Positions 33,670 through 43,180 are shown, counted from the stretch's first letter. The stretch is 52,743 nt of DNA from an uncultured Collinsella sp. (GCA_937950325.1 CALFDJ010000031.1:1-52743); one strand, 5' to 3'. Notes: generated by a model not told the origin, from the letters alone. Numbers and translations are program-made.

Positions 33670-34689
33670 TTACTCGGTGTCCTTCATGGGCGGCATGGGC
33701 TTCCAGTTGGGATCCTTAACGATCTTGCGGGCGTCCTTCATGCCACGGCGCAGCGCCGGAATTCCGGTCTTAAAGCACTTGTCAACGGCGGCCAGGCGAA
33801 TGAACTCCTTGCAGAAGGTCGCGGCGTTGCCCAGGCGGAACAGCATGGGGTGGTAGTCACCGTAGATCTGCATATAGCGAGCGAGGAAGCCTCGGTTGCG
33901 CATGATGTAGTAGCGGTTGGTGTCGCTCGTGGAGTTGAGCTGTCGTTTGCCGGCGATGTCCCAGTTGGAGACAGCGCGGGCGCGCTTGAGCACCACGTCG
34001 GCAACAACGGCGGCGGGGAAGTGCTGGCTGGCCACGTAGCCATAGCAGGCATCGTCGCCGTAGATGAAGAATCGCGCATCGGGCAGGCCGATCTTGTCGA
34101 CCACGCGGCGCGAGAACATGCCGCCCTCAAAGCACAGCTGGTTCATGGCGCGATAACCCTCTGGACCCAAGTCCCACTTGGCGACTGGGTTGGGAATGCC
34201 GAGCGAAAGGATGAGTTGGTATTGCCAAAAGAAGGCGCCGCCGTCAAAGTCCAGGCGCGAACCCTGGATGACATCGTAGCGGTCGGTCCACTTGGCAAGA
34301 CGCTCGATGCCTTCGGGGATGACGAGCACGTCATCGTCCATTACCCAGAACCACTGGGCGCCTAGGTCGTAGGCGCACTTGGTACCGGCGGAGAAGCCGC
34401 CCGCACCACCGCCGTTTTCGAGCTGCGGGGCGTAGATGACACGGTCGGTGCCGCCCTGCGCGTCGAGCTGCTCGGTGTCGATGCCCCACAGGTTGGCCAG
34501 GCGCTCGTTGAATGCGGCGCACATGGCCTCGGTCTCGCGCGAATTCTCGTTATCGACAATCACGATGCGCCAGGGCGCGGCCGTGAGCTCGGTCATGGAG
34601 TCGAACAAGTTGGCCAGGAGTTCCTGGCGCTTGTACGTAACGACGACGATGGCGAGCTTATCGATGGGAGCGGGAAGGGTTGAAGGCAT
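33670..34689 (-). CDS. family 2 glycosyltransferase, galactofuranosyltransferase-like
   Basis: A 339-residue cytoplasmic GT-A enzyme. The ATG at 34689 is taken; GAAAGGA lies 13 nt upstream, somewhat far. AIVVVTYKRQELLANLFDS is at about 13-31 and IVIVDNENSRE at about 45. GGAGGFSAG and the metal motif in FWVMDDDVLVIPEG (DDD near 118) follow. The later CFEGGMFSRRVVDKIGLPDARFFIYGDD is typical of GlfT/rhamnosyl- or galactofuranosyl-type GT2 enzymes. It is divergent from the five-gene GT operon, so it probably works on the same polysaccharide. Confidence 0.85.
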   Translation of the reverse strand: MPSTLPAPIDKLAIVVVTYKRQELLANLFDSMTELTAAPWRIVIVDNENSRETEAMCAAFNERLANLWGIDTEQLDAQGGTDRVIYAPQLENGGGAGGFSAGTKCAYDLGAQWFWVMDDDVLVIPEGIERLAKWTDRYDVIQGSRLDFDGGAFFWQYQLILSLGIPNPVAKWDLGPEGYRAMNQLCFEGGMFSRRVVDKIGLPDARFFIYGDDACYGYVASQHFPAAVVADVVLKRARAVSNWDIAGKRQLNSTSDTNRYYIMRNRGFLARYMQIYGDYHPMLFRLGNAATFCKEFIRLAAVDKCFKTGIPALRRGMKDARKIVKDPNWKPMPPMKDTE

Positions 34690-34945
34690 GGGGCAATATA
34701 TCCTTTCACGCGCGGCGCGCATGCGCTGCACGGAAGCTATCGAATACGTCCTTGGGACTGTCCTATTGTAAAGGCTCGGCGCACCTTAGCGGCAAGCTTT
34801 GAATAAAACGCAGGAACCTGCCATGGGCCCGCCGCATGACGTGGGGCTGCTTTGCCCGCAAGAGGCTCCATAGATTATATAAACGCCCGCTGGCGCGCTG
34901 ACCCTTTGATACCATGAAACGACAGGTATTTCCTAAGGAGCACAT

Positions 34946-36049
34946 TTGTCTACTAACGCCTCTGGCAGCCCTGTTCTGTCGCTGCTTATTCCCATTTACA
35001 ATGTTCAGCGCTATCTGCGCGAGTGCCTCGATTCCGCTCTGGCGCAGACGCTCAAGGATATTGAGATCATCTGCATTAACGACGGGTCGACCGACAACTC
35101 GCCCGCGATTATCCGCGAGTACATGGAGCGCGACCCCCGTGTAAAGATGATCGACAAAGCCAACAGCGGCTACGGCGACTCGATGAACCACGGTCTGGAG
35201 ATGGCGCGTGGCAAGTACGTTGGCATCTTGGAGTCCGATGACTTTATGGCGCCCGACGCACTCGAAAAGCTTGTCTCGGCCGCCGATAGCAATAATGCCG
35301 ACTTTGCGAAGGCGAACTTTGTTTTCTACTGGTCTAAGCCCGAGGAGCGCCGTTCACTGCACGAGATGTTTAAGGCCAAGGACTGCGGTAAGCCGGTGCA
35401 CCCGAGCGACACGACGCAGTTCTTTAAGCAAAAGCCGTCGATTTGGTCGGCAGTGTACCGTCGCGATTTTCTTGAGCGCAACGGCATTAAGTTCCTGCCG
35501 ACTCCGGGGGCATCCTTTCAGGACACGTCATTCGCCTTTAAGGTGATCGCGTGCGCCGATAAGGCTGTTTACCTGCATGATGCTGTTTTGTCGTATCGAC
35601 AGGACAACGAGAATTCCTCGGTCAATTCTTCGGCTAAGGTCTTTTGCGTCAATACCGAGTATGCCGAGATTGAGCGTTGGATTCGAGAGGATTATGCCCG
35701 CGACCACGCAAGCGTCGATGTCGCGCGCATGCTCAAGTTCAATCAGCTCATTAAGTACGATTCGTACATGTGGAACTACGTGCGCCTGGCGCCTAAGTTC
35801 TATAAGGAGTTCCTGGTGCAGATGGCCAAGGAATTCCAAGCGGCCTTGGACGCCGGGGACTTTTCGCTTGACGACCTCAAGCCGTGGAAGCGCGCAAATC
35901 TCGCTGCCATCCTCAAAGATCCTGAGGGCTGGGTTGACGAGCACCCGAGTTTTGCGACGGATGGTGCCTTGGGGCGTGCTAAGTATTACGCCTCGGTTGG
36001 AGGCCCAGGCGTGGTTGCTGCCTTCCTCATCGAATCGCTGAGGGGGTAG
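34946..36049 (+). CDS. family 2 glycosyltransferase (operon gene 1)
   Basis: A 367-residue GT2 enzyme beginning with TTG at 34946, supported by TAAGGAG 5 nt upstream and the alignment of its second residue with the paralogue at 37171. LSLLIPIYNVQRYLREC is at about 11-27, ICINDGSTDNSP near 46 and ILESDDFM (metal-binding SDD) near 94. An extended C-terminal domain from about 130 has QKPSIWSAVYRRDFLERN and LSYRQDNENSS, which are shared with the paralogue. No membrane helix is evident. It is first of five GT genes spaced by 0-74 nt, likely one transcript making a surface glycan. Confidence 0.9.
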   Translation: MSTNASGSPVLSLLIPIYNVQRYLRECLDSALAQTLKDIEIICINDGSTDNSPAIIREYMERDPRVKMIDKANSGYGDSMNHGLEMARGKYVGILESDDFMAPDALEKLVSAADSNNADFAKANFVFYWSKPEERRSLHEMFKAKDCGKPVHPSDTTQFFKQKPSIWSAVYRRDFLERNGIKFLPTPGASFQDTSFAFKVIACADKAVYLHDAVLSYRQDNENSSVNSSAKVFCVNTEYAEIERWIREDYARDHASVDVARMLKFNQLIKYDSYMWNYVRLAPKFYKEFLVQMAKEFQAALDAGDFSLDDLKPWKRANLAAILKDPEGWVDEHPSFATDGALGRAKYYASVGGPGVVAAFLIESLRG

Positions 36050-36055
36050 GTCGGC

Positions 36056-37096
36056 ATGGGAGAGGCCTCGTGTCCTAAAGCTACCATTGTCGTCCCCGTT
36101 TACAACTCTGCGCGCTCCATTCAGCGATGTCTCGATTCGCTGTTGGCCCAGTCCGAGCGCTCGATTCAGGTTGTCTGCGTCAACGACGGTTCGACTGATG
36201 ATTCGTTGAACGTGTTGCGCCAGATCGCGCAGGCCGACGATCACGTACTGGTGATTGACCAGGAAAACGCGGGCGTCTCGTTCGCCCGAAATGCCGGAAT
36301 CGATGCCGCCAAGGGCGAGGTGGTTTTCTTTGTAGACGCCGACGATTACATCGACGCCCAGACGGTCGAGCGCGTGCTGCATGCCATGGAGTCTTCAGAT
36401 GCCGAGGTCGCCGTTTTTGGCGGCGTTTGCGAGCCGTCCGACGCCGCACCTAAACGCGTCCAGCAACTCATGAGTCCCAAGGCGGGCATTTTTGGCGCAC
36501 GAGATCCCCAGTTACTGTTCCACGCAAACGCACAGCCCTATGCATGCCGCGCGGCTTTTTCACGCGAGCTGCTCAATCGCGAAGGCATTCGCTTCGCCCC
36601 CGGTTTGGCTTTGGGCGAGGACGTCGTCTTCCAATTTGCGGCTTATGCGCTTGCCCGCAAGACCATCGTCATGCCGGATAAGTTCTACCACTACGTGATG
36701 GAGAGTGAATCGGCAACGCACGAGTTCAACAGTGCCGATGCTCGCGCCAAAAAGCTTGACGCTCATATGAGTATGCTCGAGGAAGTTTTGGAGGACTGGG
36801 CGGCCTACGGCCTTTTGGATCTGTGTCCCGGCGAGCTGATAACTTGGTTTTTGGACCTAATTGTGTTCGACCTGGCGCGTCTGGACGCCGATGGTTTCCG
36901 TCGTGTGGCCGGTCGCGTCAATATGGATTTCACGACGTTTTTGGGAACGGAGTGGGCGGATATGCCTGCTAAGGGCGCCGTTCGCCGTGTCGCCCATAAG
37001 CTCGTTGCGGCGACCTCGGGCGTTTCGATGGCAGACGCCACGTTGTTCTATCTTTCGACTCGTGGTCTCAAAGCCTGTCTGGAGCGCTTTATCTAA
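36056..37096 (+). CDS. family 2 glycosyltransferase (operon gene 2)
   Basis: A 346-residue GT2, 6 nt after the previous stop, with a GGGGGTAGG ribosome site. ATIVVPVYNSARSIQRCLDSLL is near residue 10, VCVNDGSTDDSLNVL near 41 and FFVDADDYIDAQT (DADD metal motif) near 89. The remainder, including RAAFSRELLNREGIRFAPGLALGEDVVFQF, resembles EpsJ/WcaA-type GT2 enzymes where the GEDV segment contributes the catalytic acid region. Acceptor and sugar donor are unknown. Confidence 0.88.
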   Translation: MGEASCPKATIVVPVYNSARSIQRCLDSLLAQSERSIQVVCVNDGSTDDSLNVLRQIAQADDHVLVIDQENAGVSFARNAGIDAAKGEVVFFVDADDYIDAQTVERVLHAMESSDAEVAVFGGVCEPSDAAPKRVQQLMSPKAGIFGARDPQLLFHANAQPYACRAAFSRELLNREGIRFAPGLALGEDVVFQFAAYALARKTIVMPDKFYHYVMESESATHEFNSADARAKKLDAHMSMLEEVLEDWAAYGLLDLCPGELITWFLDLIVFDLARLDADGFRRVAGRVNMDFTTFLGTEWADMPAKGAVRRVAHKLVAATSGVSMADATLFYLSTRGLKACLERFI

Positions 37097-37170
37097 TTCC
37101 AAGCGCTGCCGCCCGCCGCAACCCGGCTGCTAAAATAACCCTGTTACACGCTATTCAACAGGAGGTTCTC

Positions 37171-38289
37171 TTGCAGAACTCTGATACCCCTAAAGTTTCG
37201 CTGCTTGTCCCCATTTGCAATGTCGAGCGCTATCTGCGCGAGTGCCTCGATTCCGCCGTGGCGCAGACGCTCAAGGACATCGAGATCATCTGTATCAATG
37301 ACGGTTCCACTGATAGCTCGCCGGATATCATCCGCGAGTACATGGAGCGCGACCCCCGTGTAAAGATGATCGACAAAGCCAACAGCGGCTACGGCGACTC
37401 GATGAACCGCGGTCTGGAGATGGCGCGCGGTGAGTACGTGGGCATTCTTGAGTCCGACGACTTTATGTTTGAGGATTCGCTCCAAAAGCTGGTCGCCAAG
37501 GCCGATGCTGAGCATGCCGATGTGGTAAAGGGCGACTTTTATCTGTATTGGTCCACGCCCACCGAGCGCCGTGAGCTGTTTGGGATCATCGGCGAGTATA
37601 TGACGGGCGCCGCGTATCGCCCCGTCGATCGCCCGGGCATCTTCTACCGCAAGCCTTCCATTTGGTCTGCCATCTATCGGCGCGAGTTCCTCATCGACAA
37701 TCAGATTCGGTTCCTTCCCACGCCGGGTGCCTCGTATCAGGACGCAGGCTTTAACTTTAAGGTTTGGGCTTGCGCCGAGCGCGCCGCGTTTATTGCGGAC
37801 CCCATTTTGTGCTATCGCCAGGATAACGAGAAGAGCTCCGTTAATTCGCCCAACAAGGTGTTTTGCGTATGCGACGAATATGCCGAGATGCAGCGCTTTT
37901 TGGATGAGCGTCCCGAGCTCAAGGCTCAGCTCCAGGGGATTTTAATGCGCATGAAGGTCGATACGTACCGTTGGAATGATGAGCGCCTGGTCGATGAGCT
38001 GCGTGAGCAGTTTTGGAAGAAGGCATCTCCCGAGCTCAAGGCCGATTGGGATGCCGGTCGCTTTGACCTGTCGCTGTTCGATCCGCGTGGCGAGACCGAC
38101 TTGCGCCTGATGGTCAAGTCGTCCCGCGCCTATATCGATTCACGCTTTGACTTTAAGAAGCCGGGCAAGCTCAATACGTTTAAGCATTACTTTAAGATTG
38201 GCGGCTTGCCGCTGGTCTGGCGCGTGCTGACGTATCAGCGCACCTACGGCGACAACCCGCACCCTGATGACGTTCCGGCCGCACAGTAG
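37171..38289 (+). CDS. family 2 glycosyltransferase (operon gene 3), paralogue of gene 1
   Basis: A 372-residue GT2 with a TTG start at 37171 preceded by AGGAGG at 37160. It shares the whole plan of the 34946 product: LLVPICNVERYLREC, ICINDGSTDSSP, ILESDDFM, RKPSIWSAIYRREFL and CYRQDNEKSSVNSP. A 79-nt block (37330-37408) is base-identical to 35111-35189, whereas flanking DNA has diverged. The 74-nt gap upstream contains TAAAAT near 37131 that may be an internal promoter. The C-terminal third differs from gene 1, suggesting a different acceptor. Confidence 0.9.
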   Translation: MQNSDTPKVSLLVPICNVERYLRECLDSAVAQTLKDIEIICINDGSTDSSPDIIREYMERDPRVKMIDKANSGYGDSMNRGLEMARGEYVGILESDDFMFEDSLQKLVAKADAEHADVVKGDFYLYWSTPTERRELFGIIGEYMTGAAYRPVDRPGIFYRKPSIWSAIYRREFLIDNQIRFLPTPGASYQDAGFNFKVWACAERAAFIADPILCYRQDNEKSSVNSPNKVFCVCDEYAEMQRFLDERPELKAQLQGILMRMKVDTYRWNDERLVDELREQFWKKASPELKADWDAGRFDLSLFDPRGETDLRLMVKSSRAYIDSRFDFKKPGKLNTFKHYFKIGGLPLVWRVLTYQRTYGDNPHPDDVPAAQ

Positions 38290-38301
38290 GAGCGAGTGAC
38301 T

Positions 38302-39369
38302 ATGGCTACCCCCAAGATTTCCGTTGTCGTTCCCATCTATAAAGTGGAGGAGTGCCTGGCCTGGTGCCTGGACTCCCTGCTTGCGCAGGACATGCCCGAT
38401 TGGGAAGGTGTGCTGGTCAACGATGGCTCGCCGGATGGCTCGCGCGATATTGCGGCTGCCTATTGCGAAAAGGACGCGCGCTTTACGCTGGTCGATAAGG
38501 AGAATGGCGGCCTGTCGAGTGCACGTAATGCAGGCATCGCCGCGTCCACGGCGCCTATCGTCGCGTTCTTGGATTCCGACGACCGATTTACGCCCGATGC
38601 ATGCCGTGTGATCGTTGATGCCTTTGAGCGCGAGGACTGCGACGTTTTGACCTTTGGTGCGAATCCGTATCCGCTGGAGGCGGGGTATCCGTGGCTTAAC
38701 TATGTGCTGAGCCCGCGCGATGTGTCGTTTGAGGGCTATAGCTCCGACCTGCTGTTTAAGGAAGCGTCTCGTCCCTTTGCATGGCGCACCGCCTGCAAGC
38801 GCGACTTCTTGCTGGGCAACGGGATCGTGTTCGACGAAACCGTTAAGTATGGCGAGGACCAGGTCTTCGACTTTGCCGTGTACGGTCGTTCGCACAAGAC
38901 CGCGCTTATCTCGAACAAGTTGTACGACTATCGCGTGGCTCGCAAGGGTTCGCTCATGGACACCATGCGCTACGACGACGAGACACGTCTGCTGGAGCAC
39001 GTGAAGATTTACTCCGCTATGCTGGCTGACTGGCAGCGCGACGGTCTCGACGCACAGCATGCTGATGACCTGGCGTACTTCCTGTGTGATCTGGTGCTGT
39101 ACGATGCGCTGAGGTTGCTGGGTTCGGACTGCGGCAAAGTGTTTGCTGCCGTTGCCGCGGCGCTTAACGGTTCTGCCGTGGACAACGATGCTGCGCTCGC
39201 ACAATGTGCTCCTTCGGTTGCCGCCATGGTGCGCGCGGCACTTATCGGTAAGGCCCCTGCTGCTCGTTTGTGCAAAAAGCTCATGTTCGATTACGACGTC
39301 TTGAGGTTTGGGCGCCTGGGTGCCTGCAAACGCATGGCAGCGAACGCCCTGGGAAAGCGAGAAGTGTAG
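38302..39369 (+). CDS. family 2 glycosyltransferase (operon gene 4)
   Basis: A 355-residue GT2. The ATG at 38302 is preferred over the GTG two codons before because AGGAG is 9 nt upstream of the ATG but only 3 nt from the GTG. ISVVVPIYKVEECLAWCLDSLL is at about 6-27, VLVNDGSPDGSRDIA near 40, GGLSSARNAGI near 75 and FLDSDDRFTPD (SDD) near 93. The GEDQVFDFAVYG segment near 192 matches the acid-containing region of EpsE/WcaA GT2 enzymes. The stop touches the start of the next gene. Confidence 0.9.
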   Translation: MATPKISVVVPIYKVEECLAWCLDSLLAQDMPDWEGVLVNDGSPDGSRDIAAAYCEKDARFTLVDKENGGLSSARNAGIAASTAPIVAFLDSDDRFTPDACRVIVDAFEREDCDVLTFGANPYPLEAGYPWLNYVLSPRDVSFEGYSSDLLFKEASRPFAWRTACKRDFLLGNGIVFDETVKYGEDQVFDFAVYGRSHKTALISNKLYDYRVARKGSLMDTMRYDDETRLLEHVKIYSAMLADWQRDGLDAQHADDLAYFLCDLVLYDALRLLGSDCGKVFAAVAAALNGSAVDNDAALAQCAPSVAAMVRAALIGKAPAARLCKKLMFDYDVLRFGRLGACKRMAANALGKREV

Positions 39370-41856
39370 ATGAGTATCAAACGTTTGGCACTTTGCCGCA
39401 GCCAGGGCCGTCTGTTTGTGCTGCTTCGTTTTGCCGGTCAGGATGTCGCCGCGCTTATTGAGCGGGAGGGTTCTCAAGCGTTTGTCCATGCGACGACGAG
39501 CGGTTCTCGTGTGCCGTCGCTGGTGCTCCCGGTCGATCATGGCCGTGTGCTGGCGCTTTGCCCTTCCGTTTCCGGTTACGAGCGCGAGCTCGCCGTCATG
39601 GTACTTCCGTTTTTGGATGGCTCGTCGATGGATGTCGTTTTTGCATCCGGTGGTCAAAGGTTGGGCTCTATTCGCCTCGATAGCCGCGTGGCCAAGCTGG
39701 AATCCAAGATTAACTACAAAGCAAAGCCTGCGCTGTGCGCGCTTATCCGCGATGCGCAGCGTGGCGAATGCTGCGGTCGCTACGAGATCGATGCCATTCG
39801 CTATTTGCCGGCAGACTCCGGCGCGGTGTGGCGCTATGAGGTTACCTGGGCGGGAGACCCCCAGTGCGCACCCGAGTTCCAGATCTCCGATACGCATATG
39901 AATGCCATCGATGTCACCGTGCATGTGTTTGAGTCGCAGGTCGATGTGCCGCAGCAGGACGGATGCCGCGTCAATAAAACGTTTCTGAGCGTTGAGATGC
40001 CTCAGGATATACGAGATTTTGTCGCGATTGTGAGCGATCCCACAGAGCAGATCCAGAGCGGGTTTTGCGCCATGGATGGTCGCCTGTACAACGGCATGGT
40101 CGACGACAGCTGGAACCGTATGAAGGACGCGCGTGCAGACGACGCAGCTTATCGACGTTGGTTTGAGCAGCATCGCGCAAAGCCGGGCGATTTGGCGTGC
40201 CAGCGTGTCGCTTCGGCGGCCTTTGCCTATAGGCCGCTCGTGAGCATTGTGGTGCCGTGCTACAAGACCGATCGAGTCTACCTGCGCGAGCTGCTGGACT
40301 CGGTGCTAGCCCAGAGCTATGACAACTGGGAATTGCTCCTTATGGATGCCTCACCTGAATGGGATGCGGTTGCCGACCTTGCGGCAGGCGCCCACGACGA
40401 GCGCGTTCGTCGCTTTGGGCTGCCCGGCAACGGCGGCATTGTGGTCAACACCAACGCGGGTATTGAGCAAGCGATGGGCGACTACATCGCGTTCTTGGAC
40501 CACGATGACATTCTGGAGCCGGACGCGTTGTTCCACTATGTTGCCGCGCTGAACAATGCTGCCGAGGGCGAGCGTCCCCAGGTCCTGTTCTGCGACGAGG
40601 ACATGTTTCAGAAAACGGGGGAGTGGGGCCAGCCGGTCTTTAAGACCAAGCTCAATGTAGACTTGCTCTATAGCCATAACTGCGTGACGCATTTCCTGAT
40701 GGTGGAGAAGGCGCTTATCGATCGTATCGGCACGTCCCCAGAAGACGTTGCGGGTGCCCAGGACTACGACCTGACGCTCCGCTGCCTTGCGGCGGGCGCG
40801 CGGTTTGAACATGTTGCGCACGTGCTGTATCACTGGCGCGTTCATCCGGGGTCGACCGCCGATGGCTCTGCCGATAGCAAGCCGTATGCTATTGAAGCCG
40901 GTCGTCTTGCGCTGCAGCGCCACTTTAACGCGCTGGGCATTTGCGGAACGGTCGAGGAGACCGAGACGCCGTTTGTCTACCGCATGCGCTTTGCGCTGCC
41001 GGAGCCTGCGCCGCTGGTGAGCATTGTGATTCCCACCAAGGATCACATTGAGACGCTTGACGCCTGTGTGATGTCGATCGCCCAGAAGGCCACGTATACC
41101 AATTACGAGATCGTCTTGGTGGAGAACAACAGCGAAGCCCCGGAGACGTTTGCGTATTACGAAACCCTGTCAGAGCGCGTGGCTGCAGCATCCGAAGGCA
41201 AGGGCATCGCGCGCGTTGCGTACTGGCCGGGTGAGTTCAATTACTCCCAGATCATTAACTTTGGCGTGGAGCATGCCAAGGGTGATTACCTTCTGTTGCT
41301 GAACAATGATACCGAGGTCATAAGCCCCGACTTTATCGAAGAGATGATGGGCTATCTGCAGCGTCCCGATGCGGGCGTGGTGGGCGCCAAACTCTACTTT
41401 GCCGACCATCTGGTGCAACACGCTGGCATATTGGTTGGTGTGCGTGGCGCACTTGCCCATGCCAACCAGGATTTCTCGGCAAAGCGCGAGGGCTATCTTG
41501 CCCGCGCCGTACGTCCGGGTAACTTTAGCGCCGTAACAGGTGCCTGTCAGATGGTGCGACGCGACGTATTTGAGCAGGTCGGCGGCTACAACGAGGAATT
41601 TGCCGTCGGTTTTAACGACGCTGACTTTTGCCTGCGCGTGCGGGAAGCTGGCTACCGCACCATCTTTACGCCCTATGCCGAGCTGTACCACTACGAGTTC
41701 ACCTCGCGCGGCAGGGAAGAGGCCAACGAGGAAAAGATGAGTCGCTGGAAGCGCGAGCAAGCACTGTTCATGCAGCACTGGCCAGAGTTCTTCCTCAACG
41801 GCGACCCATGGCTCGGACCAAACCTATCTGCCGATAGTGAATACTTCTCGCTTTAG
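39370..41856 (+). CDS. large two-domain family 2 glycosyltransferase (operon gene 5)
   Basis: An 828-residue protein with three parts. Residues 1-285 are an unrecognised beta-rich N-terminal region with no membrane helix. Residues about 290-540 form the first GT2 domain (VSIVVPCYKTDRVYLRELLD; LLLMDAS; FLDHDDILEPDALFHY; ILFCDED-like VLFCDEDMFQKTGEWG). Residues about 550-820 form the second (VSIVIPTKDHIETLDACVM; VLVENNSE; LLLNNDTEVISPDFIEEM; CQMVRRDVFEQVGGYNEEF; GFNDADFCLRVREAGYR). Tandem GT2 proteins of this kind build rhamnan or O-antigen-type chains. It starts immediately after the gene 4 stop. Confidence 0.88.
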   Translation: MSIKRLALCRSQGRLFVLLRFAGQDVAALIEREGSQAFVHATTSGSRVPSLVLPVDHGRVLALCPSVSGYERELAVMVLPFLDGSSMDVVFASGGQRLGSIRLDSRVAKLESKINYKAKPALCALIRDAQRGECCGRYEIDAIRYLPADSGAVWRYEVTWAGDPQCAPEFQISDTHMNAIDVTVHVFESQVDVPQQDGCRVNKTFLSVEMPQDIRDFVAIVSDPTEQIQSGFCAMDGRLYNGMVDDSWNRMKDARADDAAYRRWFEQHRAKPGDLACQRVASAAFAYRPLVSIVVPCYKTDRVYLRELLDSVLAQSYDNWELLLMDASPEWDAVADLAAGAHDERVRRFGLPGNGGIVVNTNAGIEQAMGDYIAFLDHDDILEPDALFHYVAALNNAAEGERPQVLFCDEDMFQKTGEWGQPVFKTKLNVDLLYSHNCVTHFLMVEKALIDRIGTSPEDVAGAQDYDLTLRCLAAGARFEHVAHVLYHWRVHPGSTADGSADSKPYAIEAGRLALQRHFNALGICGTVEETETPFVYRMRFALPEPAPLVSIVIPTKDHIETLDACVMSIAQKATYTNYEIVLVENNSEAPETFAYYETLSERVAAASEGKGIARVAYWPGEFNYSQIINFGVEHAKGDYLLLLNNDTEVISPDFIEEMMGYLQRPDAGVVGAKLYFADHLVQHAGILVGVRGALAHANQDFSAKREGYLARAVRPGNFSAVTGACQMVRRDVFEQVGGYNEEFAVGFNDADFCLRVREAGYRTIFTPYAELYHYEFTSRGREEANEEKMSRWKREQALFMQHWPEFFLNGDPWLGPNLSADSEYFSL

Positions 41857-41961
41857 CGCGAAGTAATGCCAAGTTCCGGCAAAGTATCCTCAAGAGCTGC
41901 AAGGGCGGTGGGGTTCAAGTACTCCTCGTTCAAGCAGCTCTTGTCATATCGAAAACATGCG

Positions 41962-42411
41962 TCAGGAGTTCTCCCTTAGGCATTTTGCGGCTATAGGGAC
42001 AAGGTCGAACATCGTGTGAACGACATCACCCGTGTTTGCAACGGTTGCCGTGAACTTGCCGTTTCCAAAATCCATCAGATGGTAGAGGTTGATTGTCAGA
42101 TCATGCTGCGCGGCGATTCTTAGAATCCAGTAAGCGCAATTGTCGCTACAGGTTGTGGCGTTGTATATGTTCTGAGGCATGAAGTACATGAGCAGCAGCG
42201 TCTTAGTTCCACCCGATAGCCTTTCCGGTGGGATAATGTCTAGGATCTTGGTGTTTATTGCGCCGGGTCCAACCACGCTGCCCTTATCAATGGATTTAAT
42301 AATTCTCTGCGCAAAGGCATCCTGAAACCACTGGGGCGAATAGACGTTATCGAAGTACACCGACGTATTGTAGATAACGTTATCCATGTCGCCATAGTGA
42401 ATCGTTAGCAC
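41962..42411 (-). CDS. DUF4869-like small protein
   Basis: A 149-residue cytoplasmic protein. The GTG at 42411 is chosen over the ATG ten codons upstream because GAAGGGA lies 5 nt before it, and because the family begins with an LTI-YGD strand (here VLTIHYGD). Other segments are IYNTSVYFDNVYSPQWF, IDKGSVVGPGAINTKILDIIPPERLSGG and CAYWILRIAA. I recognise the pattern as DUF4869, which has no known function; the assignment is from memory. It is isolated after the GT operon on the opposite strand. Lower GC than the genes before it marks entry into an accessory stretch. Confidence 0.65.
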   Translation of the reverse strand: MLTIHYGDMDNVIYNTSVYFDNVYSPQWFQDAFAQRIIKSIDKGSVVGPGAINTKILDIIPPERLSGGTKTLLLMYFMPQNIYNATTCSDNCAYWILRIAAQHDLTINLYHLMDFGNGKFTATVANTGDVVHTMFDLVPIAAKCLRENS

Positions 42412-42508
42412 GTTGGTCCCTTCGGATTGTTGGCTTTGCATTTGATGCGTATGATTATATCGCAGCGCATGAGATGGGCGTTATTAGCCGGTAACGTATG
42501 CGACTGAT

Positions 42509-42540
42509 GATCAAGGATCAAGGATCAAGGATCAAGGATG
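42509..42540 (+). repeat. short tandem repeat GATCAAG
   Basis: Four and a half head-to-tail copies of the 7-nt unit GATCAAG, followed within 40 nt by an AT-rich run with repeated CGATATAA. It lies in the non-coding gap between two divergent genes. Confidence 0.85.
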
Positions 42541-42706
42541 GGTTACGAAAGCTCGATACTTCCACGATAAGTTTATACAGGCATATATAACTCGATATAA
42601 TCCGATATAAATATAAAGTTACGATTGACCGATTATTGAGTCCCTTGAAAGGCAAGCAAGTGAGCGCCACGGCTGAAGTTGCCAATCAAGGGAGGTGGCG
42701 CTTTCT

Positions 42707-43180
42707 ATGGGCGACAGCTTTAGCGCTACTGGCTTGACCATAGAGGACGATCTGCTGTCGAGGTCCGCTAAGGCTACTAAGGGCTATGCCTATCTGGTGC
42801 AACTGGTCGGTTATTCCATTTGGCAGCGCGCTAATTTGCATCGTGCCAAAAGTGCCATTGTGAGCGAGCGGGATGTCTCCGAGGGCATTGCGCTTGCAGG
42901 GGCTCGTTTTCACGATGTTGTTCACGAGCCCGCGATTTCCGGGCTGGGACTCAACGATATCAAATATCTTTTGGCCATGTGCGAGGATAAACAACAGTCC
43001 AAATCAGCCGAGTTTGCTAAGCGCATGGGTAAAAAGACCAATGAGATCAGCTCTATTCGGGCCAAGCTTCTACAAAGAGAGGTTGTTCAGGTACCGCAGA
43101 GGGGCTATGTGCAGTTTGCCGTGCCGGATCTAGATATCTATCTGCGAGAGAATGCCGAGGAGATTCTCAGGCGGTTCTAA
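42707..43180 (+). pseudogene. C-terminal remnant of an AAA ATPase (Orc1/Cdc6-like helical lid and winged helix)
   Basis: A 157-residue open frame from the ATG at 42707 (GGAGG about 10 nt upstream). AKATKGYAYLVQLVGYSIWQ matches the start of the lid domain in actinobacterial AAA ATP-binding proteins, followed by SERDVSEGIALAGARFHDVV. The second half, FAKRMGKKTNEISSIRAKLLQREVVQ then RGYVQFAVPDLDIYLREN, is the winged-helix end. The Walker A and B part that should precede is absent, replaced by non-coding DNA with an AGCGCCAC/GTGGCGCT hairpin (42664-42702). It is therefore a truncated gene, though it might still be expressed as a DNA-binding fragment. Confidence 0.6.

Noticed and set aside
42509..42540. 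Candidate CRISPR array
   Set aside because: Repeats are only 7 nt and head-to-tail with no spacers; no cas genes are present.
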